The position numbers were made by a program, and so were the translations under genes. Shown here one piece after another: positions 26,025 through 34,916 of a stretch of 64,000 nt of DNA; within the stretch, counting starts at the first letter, position 1, and the number at the start of each line of letters is the position of its first letter. The notes under the pieces were generated by a model. It was not told where the DNA came from. It worked only from the letters and a program-made list of their open reading frames with translations, and did not search any database. The stretch spans positions 930,001 to 994,000 of the forward strand of contig NZ_JAJTSZ010000001.1 of NCBI RefSeq assembly GCF_021440195.1. Reading direction: 5' to 3'. The stretch comes from Dyadobacter sp. CY356. GTDB lineage: Bacteria; Bacteroidota; Bacteroidia; Cytophagales; Spirosomataceae.

Positions 26025-27149
26025 TTATTCTTCAACAATTGATTCTACACTTTTCAAAATATCCGGCATCTTGACATGGGCGTTATTACAAAGTAAAATG
26101 ATGGTTTTATCTGCATCAATATATCTGATAAATTCCGTTGCATAACCGGGATTATCCCCGTCGTGCCAGACCACTTTTCCCTTTTTTGATTCTTTAATTT
26201 TCCAGCCAAAACCGTAGTTCGAAACCGAGCCGTCTTTCAGACGCGCAGGTGAAAATGCTTCTTTTAGAGTGGAGTCTTTAACCAAAGTATTTGAATACAA
26301 CAGTCTGTCCCACTTTAAAAGATCTTCGGAAGTGGAGCTCACCCGTCCCGGACCTTTGCGATTGCCCAGCCAGATGGCGTAATTATATTGCGGAAAAGAA
26401 TCGGCGGGAACATATCGCTGCTCATCCTTCACATAAATATGGCCAAGTGCAAGGTTTCTCAATTTCTTTTTTTGATCAATGGTCCGGATATCCGTGCTTG
26501 TCATTTTTGCCGGAACGAAAAACCGTTTTCTGCAATATTCGATAAAATCTTCACCGGAAACCTTCTCGGTAATACTTGCCAAAAGCATAAAACCGGTGTT
26601 ACTGTATTCGTATTTATCACCGGGTTCAAAATGTTTTGCAGGGTGGTATTGAATAAGGTAGGCGATATTATCCACATTTCCGGCAATTTTACTTTTATCC
26701 CAATGTTCATCCATGACCTGTTGATAGTCAGGAAGTCCGGATGTGTGCGTTAGCAAATGCCGGATGGTAATACCGGAATAGGGAAGACCAGGGATATAAC
26801 GTTCTATCGGATCATCAAACGACAACTTTCCTGCCTCTTTCATTTGCATAATGGTCATCGCCGTGAACTGTTTGGAAACCGACGCAAGCTCAAAAATTGT
26901 GGAAGTTTCCATTGGCTCTTTGGTTATAAAGCTCTTGTAACCGAAGGCTTTATGATAAACCGGTTTTCCTTTTTCAGCAACCAGTAAAACGCCGCTAAAA
27001 CCAGGGGCGGAAGCAAAAATTTTATCAAGCCTGGCCTCTAAATCTGGCGGAAAAGCTTGTTTAGCGCTTTTGCAGCAAATGAAAAACAAAGTTGATAAAA
27101 CGAAAATGATTGTTGGTTTAAGAATAATTTTAGCCTGAGATAATTTCAT
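26025..27149 (-). CDS. Serine hydrolase of the beta-lactamase class C/PBP family, lipoprotein
   Basis: A 374-residue envelope protein; the signal ends LFFICC with a lipid-attachable Cys. The active-site motifs are SVSK (S-x-x-K, in IFELASVSKQFTAMTI), YSN (YEYSNTGFM) and HDG near the C-terminus (VVWHDGDNPGYA), matching serine beta-lactamase-like enzymes that include DD-peptidases, D-aminopeptidases and esterases. It ends next to the terminator and begins 3 nt after the stop of an Lrp-type regulator gene, so both are co-transcribed. Given the divergent D-amino-acid-type genes, a role in releasing D-amino acids from peptides is possible but unproven. Confidence 0.85.
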   Translation of the reverse strand: MKLSQAKIILKPTIIFVLSTLFFICCKSAKQAFPPDLEARLDKIFASAPGFSGVLLVAEKGKPVYHKAFGYKSFITKEPMETSTIFELASVSKQFTAMTIMQMKEAGKLSFDDPIERYIPGLPYSGITIRHLLTHTSGLPDYQQVMDEHWDKSKIAGNVDNIAYLIQYHPAKHFEPGDKYEYSNTGFMLLASITEKVSGEDFIEYCRKRFFVPAKMTSTDIRTIDQKKKLRNLALGHIYVKDEQRYVPADSFPQYNYAIWLGNRKGPGRVSSTSEDLLKWDRLLYSNTLVKDSTLKEAFSPARLKDGSVSNYGFGWKIKESKKGKVVWHDGDNPGYATEFIRYIDADKTIILLCNNAHVKMPDILKSVESIVEE

Positions 27150-27152
27150 CGT

Positions 27153-27605
27153 TTATAAGGGTATAGCTGTTTGCTGTTTTACGTCATGCAGCACAATCAC
27201 GCTGCTTTCCACATTTACGTTTTTGATTTTTGAAATTTCGAGTAAAAGTCTGTCGTATTCCTTAATATTTTCAACCACAACTTTCAACTGATAATCGATA
27301 GTACCGGCAAGGTGATAACATTCCAGAACCTGCTGCATTTCCCGGATTGTTTGCTCAAATGCTGCAACATTTTCAGCTGTATAAACCGGCATTCTGATGT
27401 TGATAAAAACGGTTTGTCCACGCCCGACTTTTTCCTGATCAACCAGCGCCACATAACCTTTGATCACACCGTCTCTTTCCATCCTTTTGATCCGTTCAAA
27501 AATGGGAGTCGTGCTCATCTCCAAAGATTCGGCAAGTTCTTTAATAGTAAGCTTGGCATCCTTTTGCAGGAAATTCAGTATCTTTTTATCCAGTTCGTCT
27601 GTCAT
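27153..27605 (-). CDS. Lrp/AsnC-family transcriptional regulator
   Basis: A 150-residue regulator: N-terminal HTH (LDKKILNFLQKDAKLTIKEL, then LEMSTTPIFERIKRMERDGV and IKGYVAL) and a C-terminal RAM ligand-binding domain (ECYHLAGTIDYQLKVVVENI). Proteins of this family sense amino acids or related compounds. It is divergent from the DUF1611-epimerase-permease operon, and the 122-nt gap contains a perfect palindrome at 27618-27631 near its own start. It probably controls both directions, including the serine hydrolase co-transcribed with it. Confidence 0.93.
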   Translation of the reverse strand: MTDELDKKILNFLQKDAKLTIKELAESLEMSTTPIFERIKRMERDGVIKGYVALVDQEKVGRGQTVFINIRMPVYTAENVAAFEQTIREMQQVLECYHLAGTIDYQLKVVVENIKEYDRLLLEISKIKNVNVESSVIVLHDVKQQTAIPL

Positions 27606-27617
27606 TCAATTTGTGTA

Positions 27618-27631
27618 ATAGTATATACTAT
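27618..27631. promoter_or_regulatory. Palindromic operator candidate for the Lrp-type regulator
   Basis: ATAGTATATACTAT is a perfect 14-bp palindrome 13 nt upstream of the lrp-type start codon, within the divergent intergenic region. Its position suits autoregulation; the assignment is inference. Confidence 0.45.
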
Positions 27632-27727
27632 ATTCTAACAATTAACACAATTTAGGAATATTATTACATAAAAATATTGTTTTGAAGAATTTTAATCTAT
27701 TTTTACTTGATTCATTTTAATTCTCAA

Positions 27728-28768
27728 ATGGAAAAAGCGATAGTATTAACGGCCGGTCTTCTGGATACGGTTGATGCCAAAACCGCCCATGGACTGATCC
27801 GTGAGAGCCAGCGTTTTGAAATTGTTGGTATAGTTGACAGCAAACATGCAGGCAGGGATGCGGGAGAAGTGCTCGACGGAAAATTCCGGAATATCCCTGT
27901 TTATGAAAGTATAGAAAAAGCAAAAGTTGCAGACCCTGCATATTGCATTATTGGTGTAGCTACGACGGGAGGGAGGTTTCCTGATTTCATGTTAAAAATT
28001 GTTGAAACAGCAATCAAAAATCAGCTTTCCATTGTTAACGGTCTTCATGATTACCTTTCCGCGCGGGAGGATATGGTCGCCCTGGCAGAAACCCATGGCG
28101 TACAGTTGCTTGATATCCGCAAGCCGAAAGCGTTTAAGGATCTTCATTTCTGGACCGGAGAAATATTAAATCTTCGGACGCCGGTGATTGCAGTAATGGG
28201 TACAGATTGTGCGCTTGGAAAAAGAACAACAACCCGGCTCCTGATCAAATCCTGTGAAAATGCAGGTTTGCAAGCACAAATGATTTATACAGGACAAACT
28301 GGTTGGCTGCAAGGCGGAAAATATGGATTTATTTTTGACTCCACACTGAACGATTTTGTATCGGGCGAGCTTGAACATGCCATTTTAACTTGTGATAAAG
28401 AGACCAATCCTGACCTGATTTTTATTGAAGGACAATCTGCGTTGAGAAATCCAAGTGGGCCTTGCGGGGCGGAGTTTTTACTTTCGGGTGCTGCCAAAAA
28501 TGTGATTCTGGTGCATTCGCCAAAACGGGAATTCTTTGATATGGAAGAGCATTTCGGCAGAATCCCTACGCTGGAATCTGAAATTGAACTGGTGAAAATG
28601 TATGGTTCCAATGTGATTGCTCTGGCGATTAATACTGAAAATTGTACGAAAGAGGAGTACTTATCTTTTCAGGAATCTTATCAAAAAAGGTTCGGAATTC
28701 CTGTGCTTCTTCCTATTCAGCAGGGTTGTGATCCCATTATTGACGTGCTAAAATCGCTGCTAAAATGA
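27728..28768 (+). CDS. DUF1611 family protein, DgcN-like N-acyltransferase
   Basis: 346 residues from the ATG at 27728 (MEKAIVLTAGLLD); seven upstream codons are open but unlikely to be used. The N-terminal half is Rossmann-like (IVGIVDSKHAGRDAGEVLDG). The C-terminal half has a P-loop-type motif, VMGTDCALGKRTTTR, and FIEGQSALRNPSGPCGAEFL, both typical of DUF1611. A DUF1611 protein, DgcN, has been described as a D-glutamate N-acetyltransferase paired with the racemase DgcA. Here the next gene, overlapping by 4 nt, is an enolase-superfamily epimerase, the same pairing. The substrate is inferred from that context. Confidence 0.8.
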   Translation: MEKAIVLTAGLLDTVDAKTAHGLIRESQRFEIVGIVDSKHAGRDAGEVLDGKFRNIPVYESIEKAKVADPAYCIIGVATTGGRFPDFMLKIVETAIKNQLSIVNGLHDYLSAREDMVALAETHGVQLLDIRKPKAFKDLHFWTGEILNLRTPVIAVMGTDCALGKRTTTRLLIKSCENAGLQAQMIYTGQTGWLQGGKYGFIFDSTLNDFVSGELEHAILTCDKETNPDLIFIEGQSALRNPSGPCGAEFLLSGAAKNVILVHSPKREFFDMEEHFGRIPTLESEIELVKMYGSNVIALAINTENCTKEEYLSFQESYQKRFGIPVLLPIQQGCDPIIDVLKSLLK

Positions 28769-29817
28769 ATATAAAAGCTGTAAAAGCATACGCCGAATTA
28801 ATACCCCTCAAAAAACCGTATACCATCGCGCGTGAAACCATCAGCGATGCTGAAATAATTTTCTTTGAAATCATTTTGACCAACGGAATCTGCGGAAGAG
28901 GAGCTGCCAATCCGGACCCTGAGGTGATAGGCGAGACAGCTGCTCAAACGCTGGAAAATCTGAGTTCTGATGTGGTTTCAGATTATTTGAAGGGAAAGCA
29001 TATTCGTGAATTTTTATCTTATATCGCTTATTTTCGAAAAGTTTATACACGCTTTCCGGCCACCCTTGCGGCCTTGGACATAGCACTTCATGATGCGTTT
29101 GGAAAATGGATTGAATTACCGATTGTTGATTTTTACGGCCGGCATCATACCAAAATGTTGACTTCTGTAACGATCGGGATTAAAGATGTTGCCGAAACGA
29201 TTCAGGAAGCAAGGGAATATAAAGAACAGGGATTTAAGGTTTTAAAAGTGAAAACCGGCTTAAATGCACAACTGGATGCTGAACGTGTAATCCGGCTCAA
29301 TGAGACTTTCGGCGATTATTTTACAATTCGTGTGGATGCAAATGAAGGTTATTCTGCCCATGATCTGGACGTATTTTTGAAAGAAACGTCATCCGCTCCG
29401 CTGGAATTGATCGAACAGCCCTTTCATCCAAAATTCAATGCTGATTTGCTGAAATTTCCAAAAGATGTAAGGCAGAAATTGGCAGCAGATGAATCCCTTA
29501 CCGATGCCAAAGCAGCTTTCGGGATCGCACGCGACGGATTGTTTGGCATTTTTAATATCAAAATGATGAAATGCGGCGGCCTGGTTTCAGCTTTCGAAAT
29601 TGCCAATATTGCCAAAGTTGCTGAAATTGATCTTTTCTGGGGTTGTAATGACGAAAGTGATCTGAGTATTTCTGCCGCGTTACATGCAGCATTTGCCTGC
29701 TCAAACACAAAATACCTTGATTTAGACGGCAGTTTTGATCTTTTGGAAGATACGAAGGAAAGTGGTTTTATATTACAGGACGGATATCTTTCCATACAGT
29801 CAAAACCTGGTTTCTGA
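28765..29817 (+). CDS. Enolase-superfamily epimerase (dipeptide epimerase/DgcA-like)
   Basis: A 350-residue member of the mandelate racemase/muconate-lactonising group, close to dipeptide epimerases. Metal and catalytic positions are visible: the KxK-type FKVLKVKTG, RVDANEGYS (metal Asp), LELIEQPF (metal Glu), LAADESL (metal Asp), NIKMMKCGG (second catalytic Lys) and the C-terminal WGCNDESDLSISAAL. In the DgcN-DgcA route such an enzyme inverts N-acetyl-D-glutamate to the L form; alternatives are L-Ala-D/L-Glu or other dipeptide epimerisation. It overlaps the DUF1611 gene by 4 nt and the permease gene by 1 nt, implying translational coupling. Confidence 0.88.
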   Translation: MNIKAVKAYAELIPLKKPYTIARETISDAEIIFFEIILTNGICGRGAANPDPEVIGETAAQTLENLSSDVVSDYLKGKHIREFLSYIAYFRKVYTRFPATLAALDIALHDAFGKWIELPIVDFYGRHHTKMLTSVTIGIKDVAETIQEAREYKEQGFKVLKVKTGLNAQLDAERVIRLNETFGDYFTIRVDANEGYSAHDLDVFLKETSSAPLELIEQPFHPKFNADLLKFPKDVRQKLAADESLTDAKAAFGIARDGLFGIFNIKMMKCGGLVSAFEIANIAKVAEIDLFWGCNDESDLSISAALHAAFACSNTKYLDLDGSFDLLEDTKESGFILQDGYLSIQSKPGF

Positions 29818-31154
29818 TGAATGAAAATACTTTAAAGCGATCGATCAAACCACTTTCTGCCGTTTTTCTCGTTGTCAGCGCTATTGTTGGCTCGGGGATT
29901 TATAAAAAAGTGGCTCCGATGATGGATCAGCTTCACTCGCCAACGCTGGTGCTTTTATGCTGGACACTGGCAGGAATTTTGAGTTTGATGGGTGCTTTAA
30001 GTAGTGCGGAACTGGCTTCGATGATGCCGGGCTCGGGTGGAGAATATATTTACTTCAATAAAATCTACGGTAAATTTTTCTCTTTTATTTATGGTTGGGC
30101 AAGTCTGGCCGTGATGAAAACGGCTACTATTGCAGCTCTGGCTTATGTTTTTTCTGAATCTCTGCACGAAATTATTCCACAAATCCATAGTCTGGGAGGT
30201 GCGAGTATTAAAATTATTGCCTCCTTGCTGATTATCGTTTTGAGTTATGTAAACTATCGCGGCGTTTCCTTTGGTGAAAAACTGAGCCGGTATTTCATCG
30301 CCGGTATTGTATTGTCAATTCTGGGTTTTGTAATTTTGGCCGTCTTTTCCGGAAAAGGGAATATTGAACATTTCACCCAACCTGCTGTAAACGCGCCGAC
30401 TGGCTGGCCGCTTTTTGCAGCCATGTTTGCAGCTTCGTTAAGTGCTTTTTGGGGATATGAAGGCTGGAATAATATAGGTTTTATTGGAGAGGAAGTTAAT
30501 AATCCGCAGCGTAATCTGCCGCTGGCACTTGGCATAGGAACATTGATCGTGATAGTGCTTTATCTTCTCATAAACGCAGTTTATCTATTTATTCTGGCAC
30601 CTTCCCAGATAGAATCATTGGGTATAAATCAGATCGCGGCTGTGGAAACTTCAAGAGTTTTGGGAGGTGATATAGGAGCCGTTTTATTATCCGTGCTCAT
30701 CGTATTAACGACCTTTAATTGTACAAACGGGACAATTCTGATGTCGGCCAGAATCTTTTTTGCCATGGGACGCGACGGATTATTTCTTAAAAAAGCAGCT
30801 GTTATTCATCCCGTTTACAACACACCATCATTTTCAATTTTGATACAGGCAATCTGGTCCATTGTATTAGTATGGTCGGGCAGTTTTGACGCGCTTACGG
30901 ATCTTCTCGTTTTTGCCTCTTTTTTCTTTTATGGTGCCGCTGCTTTTGGTGTGATTTTATTTAGAAAAAACAAAATGCCAAGACCATACAAAGTGCCTTT
31001 GTGGATTCCTGCCCTATTTTCGGCTTTCTGTTTTTTGCTGGTTGTCGTAAGCGCGGTCAATCAGCCGGTTCAGGCGCTGACAGGTTTGCTTCTCATTTTG
31101 TCGGGAGTTCCGGTTTATTGGTATTATACCAAAATGGTAAAATCTGATTTATAG
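29817..31154 (+). CDS. APC-family amino-acid permease
   Basis: A 445-residue transporter with about 12 transmembrane helices. The first helix contains SAIVGSGIYKKVAPMM, the substrate-backbone-binding glycine motif of APC transporters; MPGSGGEYIYFNKIYG and the later FWGYEGWNNIGFIGEEV also follow the family. It is the last gene of the operon, its ATG overlapping the epimerase stop (TGATG). It likely imports the amino acid or dipeptide that the two enzymes process. Confidence 0.9.
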   Translation: MNENTLKRSIKPLSAVFLVVSAIVGSGIYKKVAPMMDQLHSPTLVLLCWTLAGILSLMGALSSAELASMMPGSGGEYIYFNKIYGKFFSFIYGWASLAVMKTATIAALAYVFSESLHEIIPQIHSLGGASIKIIASLLIIVLSYVNYRGVSFGEKLSRYFIAGIVLSILGFVILAVFSGKGNIEHFTQPAVNAPTGWPLFAAMFAASLSAFWGYEGWNNIGFIGEEVNNPQRNLPLALGIGTLIVIVLYLLINAVYLFILAPSQIESLGINQIAAVETSRVLGGDIGAVLLSVLIVLTTFNCTNGTILMSARIFFAMGRDGLFLKKAAVIHPVYNTPSFSILIQAIWSIVLVWSGSFDALTDLLVFASFFFYGAAAFGVILFRKNKMPRPYKVPLWIPALFSAFCFLLVVVSAVNQPVQALTGLLLILSGVPVYWYYTKMVKSDL

Positions 31155-31182
31155 TTTTTATTCAAACTCAGACAAAACGAAA

Positions 31183-31210
31183 AATCACTCTCAGATAACT
31201 GAAAGTGATT
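31183..31210. terminator. Bidirectional terminator
   Basis: AATCACTCTCAG is complementary, with one mismatch, to CTGAAAGTGATT across a 4-nt loop, between the convergent permease and SPFH genes. Confidence 0.65.
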
Positions 31211-31233
31211 TGGCTGATTTCCGGTTTGAAATA

Positions 31234-32139
31234 TTAATGATCATTTAGAATCAGTGGCACATTTCCTTTACCGCCAAGGACGATGATTTTTGCATTCGGC
31301 GAAGCGGCAAGTTCTTTTTGCGCTTTAATACTTTCATATTGAAGCTGACGATCCGTAAGACTCAGCGCGATTATGGTTTGGTAGTCAGAAATACCTTTTG
31401 CTTCCACACGTTTTCTTTCTGCTTCCTGTTTTTCTTTTTGCAAAACAAATTCCATTTTCTGGGCGTCCTGTTCAGCGTTAATTTTTGATTCGATTGTTTT
31501 CTTGACAGATTCCGGCAGATTGATATTTCGGATTAAAAGCTGTTCCAGTATCAATCCACGACTTTTGAAATCCTTATCGATGGTCTGATAAATCCTGCTT
31601 TGAAACTCGTCACGCCGCTTTGAATAAAGTGCTACGGCATCATAATAAACCGCATTATCACGAATCCGGGTCCGGGTGATAGGTCTTACGATCTTGTCTT
31701 TATAATCAGATCCGATTCCCTTGTAAATGACCGGTGCTTTATCAGGCATAATTTTGTACAAAACCGTGAGATCAATAACAACTTCCAGTCCGTCGGCCGA
31801 CAAAACGCGGATGGCATCATCCCCCTGGATTTCACCTTCCGTGGTTTTTAAAGACATCGTATAATTCTGCGTTTTTGTATCAAAGATCGTCACCTGCGAC
31901 AATGGATTTACAAAATTCAGACCGTTTTCAAGCACATTCGGATCAACTTTTCCAAACAAGGACTGGACACCAATTGTACCCGCATCGATTTGACGAATAC
32001 TGGCGGACAAGATTCCTAAAACGGCTAATGCAATTCCTGAAATTTTTAAAATAGGGCCGTAACGAAAAATATTTAAAGAGGATTTGCCGATCATAAAACC
32101 ACTGATGGCAATCAGAATTCCCAGGATTAGAAAGAACAT
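31234..32139 (-). CDS. SPFH/prohibitin-family membrane protein
   Basis: A 301-residue protein with two short N-terminal hydrophobic segments (FFLILGILIAISGFMIG and ILKISGIALAVLGILSA), then an SPFH/band-7 domain (about 50-220: GTIGVQSLFGKVDPNVLENG, DGLEVVIDLTVLYKI, GSDYKDKIVRPITRTRIRD), and a Lys/Glu-rich coiled coil with EAKGISDYQTIIAL at its end. Prohibitin-like proteins form large membrane rings that scaffold proteases or microdomains. It is monocistronic with no protease gene adjacent. Confidence 0.9.
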   Translation of the reverse strand: MFFLILGILIAISGFMIGKSSLNIFRYGPILKISGIALAVLGILSASIRQIDAGTIGVQSLFGKVDPNVLENGLNFVNPLSQVTIFDTKTQNYTMSLKTTEGEIQGDDAIRVLSADGLEVVIDLTVLYKIMPDKAPVIYKGIGSDYKDKIVRPITRTRIRDNAVYYDAVALYSKRRDEFQSRIYQTIDKDFKSRGLILEQLLIRNINLPESVKKTIESKINAEQDAQKMEFVLQKEKQEAERKRVEAKGISDYQTIIALSLTDRQLQYESIKAQKELAASPNAKIIVLGGKGNVPLILNDH

Positions 32140-32793
32140 GGCACTAAGGTATATTTAAAATGTTAAACTTAACTTATGTCTATATACGCAATAAAATTAT
32201 GCCAATGTTTTTTAACTCTGACTTTTGAAGTGTAAATAATTGATATTGAATGGATTAAAATGTTGAAACGCCCGTTTTTTGGCATTCAAAATTTATCAAA
32301 ACGATATGGTTTTATCATTTTGATAATTCCTGAAAACCATGTCATCCGAGCTGTATATTCTGATCGTGGGAAATTCAGTGGATTATGTTCTATGCTGTAC
32401 ATTGCACAGCCAATGTCAGGCACTTTTCTGACGATTGTTTTGCATGGGAAAAATTTATAAAAGTGATTTTCAAAATGATAAAGCCTGTCATTTTGGAATG
32501 GTAATTTAGTTGCTGATATTTTATAATTTATTGATTATCATAATTTTATATTTAAAATAAAATTTTGGTTCAATATTGGTAATTATTCCCGCTATCATAG
32601 GGGAAGTGTAAATCTAATATCAAACCATGCCAAAAATACCTGAGCCGGAAGAAGAGCAAGAGAACGAATCCGAGAACGATCACTAACGTGCGGAACCTAT
32701 TTATCTCCGTGTATCTTAATCACCTTTTAATTTTTTATAGATCGTTTTTTAATACCCGCACTTTAATTTCGCATCCATACAAAAGTTGGAAAG
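32140..32793. other. Intergenic region before the two-component/efflux operon
   Basis: 654 nt, mostly A/T-rich. It holds a 66-codon frame (32260-32460) without convincing protein features and a 19-codon acidic mini-ORF at 32627. Near the regulator gene TAATTTCG (32764-32771) is one base off the -7 consensus, the best promoter candidate I see. Confidence 0.5.
32627..32686 (+). CDS. Possible 19-residue acidic mini-ORF
   Basis: ATG to TAA encoding MPKIPEPEEEQENESENDH. The strong Pro/Glu/Asn/Asp bias is unlike the surrounding A/T-rich non-coding sequence, hinting at coding or leader-peptide use, but at this length chance cannot be excluded. Confidence 0.25.
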   Translation: MPKIPEPEEEQENESENDH

Positions 32794-33471
32794 ATGCAGA
32801 TATTACTGGTGGAAGATGACCCCAAACTAGCCGGATTTATAAGAAAAGGTTTTCTTGGAGAGCAGATCAATCTGGAAATAGCCTATGATGGCCTGATGGG
32901 AAAACGCCTTTGTGAGCAGCGGAAATTTGATGCCATTATTCTGGATGTTAATCTTCCGGGTATCAATGGTTTTGATTTGTGCCGGTTCATAAAAGACAAC
33001 TGGCCTCAGACGCCGGTCATGATGTTGACAGCGTTGGGTATGCTTCAGGACAAAGTTTTAGGTTTTAAGGCCGGGGCGGATGATTACCTTACCAAACCCT
33101 TTGAGTTTGAGGAGTTGTTGCTGCGCATTAAAGCTCTCGCGCGGAGGAACAATCATTTTTCCAGCCCCGCCAAGATTTTAAAGGTAAGTGATTTGGTACT
33201 TGACACTGAAAGTCAGCATGTTCGTCGCGGCGATGTAGCCATTGAGCTTACCAAAAGAGAATATGAGCTTCTGGAGTATTTGATGTATAACAAAGGTAAA
33301 ATTGTAAGCAGGACAGATATTCTGGAAAGGGTCTGGGATCTTCATTTTGATACAAACACAAATATTATTGATGTCTATATCAATTATTTGAGGAGGAAAA
33401 TCGACAAAAGTTTTCCGGAAAAATTACTGCATACCATCATTGGCCGGGGATATACCTTGCGGGAACCATGA
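32794..33471 (+). CDS. OmpR/PhoB-family response regulator of the RND operon
   Basis: A 225-residue regulator: receiver (1 to about 115, acidic pocket VEDDPK, phospho-acceptor Asp51 in AIILDVNLPG, Lys in DYLTKPFEF) and a winged-helix DNA-binding domain (about 130-225, VAIELTKREYELLEYLM and IDVYINYLRRKID). Its stop overlaps the start of the kinase gene by 4 nt. With the kinase it forms the control unit of the outer-membrane/RND genes that follow on the same strand. Confidence 0.95.
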   Translation: MQILLVEDDPKLAGFIRKGFLGEQINLEIAYDGLMGKRLCEQRKFDAIILDVNLPGINGFDLCRFIKDNWPQTPVMMLTALGMLQDKVLGFKAGADDYLTKPFEFEELLLRIKALARRNNHFSSPAKILKVSDLVLDTESQHVRRGDVAIELTKREYELLEYLMYNKGKIVSRTDILERVWDLHFDTNTNIIDVYINYLRRKIDKSFPEKLLHTIIGRGYTLREP

Positions 33472-34841
33472 GTATCAAGCAAAATATTACCATTGCTTTT
33501 ACGCTTATCGTTGCCACCATTCTGGCTCTTTTTTCCGTATTTGTCTATTTTTCCTATGAAAACTACCGGGCCGGACTTATGCTGGAAAGGCTTTCTGCCC
33601 GGGCTGAGGCAACCAAACGAATGCTCAGTAATCCGGAAACATTCAAAACGGATATTTTTTTTCCTCTGACCGAACAGTATGAAGGTGTTTATGATCAGCA
33701 CAATAACTTAGTTGTAGCCACCTCACAAACCAGCGATTATATTCCAAACGCAGCCTTTCTTACATTGGTCAGGTCAAAAAAGAAGCTTAGTTTCAGTTAT
33801 GATTCACCGCTGCTTGATTTTAAAAAAGAAGGTGTTGGGCTTACCTATCTGAAAAATGGAAAAACCTATCTTGCTTTGGTTACAGCCTATGATCTGCATG
33901 GCTACAACATGAGCAGGACGTTACGGTTTTCGTTATTTTTTGGAAATCTGCTCGCTTTGGTTATTATTGGAATCACAGGATATTTCTTTTCCAGAAGAGC
34001 GATGCTGCCCTTTGATCATCTATTGAAACAGATTGATAAAACGCCGGTTGATGATTTTAATTTCAGGATCAATATTGGCTCAAAGCAAAACGAGGCGGCT
34101 TCTTTGGCGAGTTCGTTCAACGGATTGCTGGAAAAGATAAAGGAACTTGCAGATAATCAACGAAATTTTATTTCCTATGCTTCTCACGAACTCAGAACGC
34201 CGCTTACAGTTATCAAAGGTGTGTTGCAGACTTCCATGAGTTATGACAACACAAAGGCGGAATGGAAACAATCTGCCGGCGAGGCAGTTGAGCAGGTTAA
34301 CCATGCCATTGAACTTTCAAACAATTTATTATTTCTTGCCGAGATTGAAGGTTTACGCTTCACTGCTGATAAACAGCCAATTAATATCATTGATCTGGTG
34401 ATCGATTCGGTATCCTATATCAATCAGAAATATCCTTTGCAGCCGGTTAATCTGGAAATTGTAGAAAATGAACTAAGTGATGGAGATTTTCAGGCTGTTA
34501 CCGAGGGTGTGTTGCATCTTCTGCGATCGGCCGTTAACAATGTACTCGACAATGCTTGTAAGTATTCAGATTTACAGCCGGTTTCCATAAAAATCATTGA
34601 AGATAAGGAAATGCTGATACTGGAAATTTCTGATCAGGGAATCGGTATATTGCCAGGCGATCTTCAAAATATTTTTCTTCCTATGATGCGTGGACAAAAT
34701 ACGGGTACTGTCAATGGTTTTGGTATCGGACTCTCCCTTGTAAAAAAAATCGTTGATTTCCATCTGGGAACGCTGGTCATTGAATCTGTGACCGGGCGGG
34801 GAACTACTGTATCGATTGGCTTACCGGTTAAATCTTTCTAA
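33468..34841 (+). CDS. Sensor histidine kinase of the RND operon
   Basis: A 457-residue kinase: transmembrane helix 1 (about 9-31), a periplasmic loop of roughly 120 residues, transmembrane helix 2 (about 150-170, FFGNLLALVIIGITGYFF), a HAMP-type linker, HisKA with His240 in SYASHELRTPLTV, and HATPase_c (NNVLDNACKYSD, ISDQGIGI, GFGIGLSLVKKI). The periplasmic loop is unlike a known sensor domain; CusS- or PhoQ-like detection of an exported toxicant is plausible given the downstream pump. It overlaps the regulator gene by 4 nt. Confidence 0.94.
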   Translation: MSIKQNITIAFTLIVATILALFSVFVYFSYENYRAGLMLERLSARAEATKRMLSNPETFKTDIFFPLTEQYEGVYDQHNNLVVATSQTSDYIPNAAFLTLVRSKKKLSFSYDSPLLDFKKEGVGLTYLKNGKTYLALVTAYDLHGYNMSRTLRFSLFFGNLLALVIIGITGYFFSRRAMLPFDHLLKQIDKTPVDDFNFRINIGSKQNEAASLASSFNGLLEKIKELADNQRNFISYASHELRTPLTVIKGVLQTSMSYDNTKAEWKQSAGEAVEQVNHAIELSNNLLFLAEIEGLRFTADKQPINIIDLVIDSVSYINQKYPLQPVNLEIVENELSDGDFQAVTEGVLHLLRSAVNNVLDNACKYSDLQPVSIKIIEDKEMLILEISDQGIGILPGDLQNIFLPMMRGQNTGTVNGFGIGLSLVKKIVDFHLGTLVIESVTGRGTTVSIGLPVKSF

Positions 34842-34916
34842 TGTCATTTTAATGTCTGTCTAAGGCGGCTCTTAGACTGGGGGCCTAGATTTGGCACTGT
34901 AATTAAAAACAGTGTC

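Noticed and set aside
32260-32460. A 66-codon plus-strand frame in the region before the two-component operon
   Set aside because: No family features, irregular composition and no consensus promoter close to it; most likely chance.
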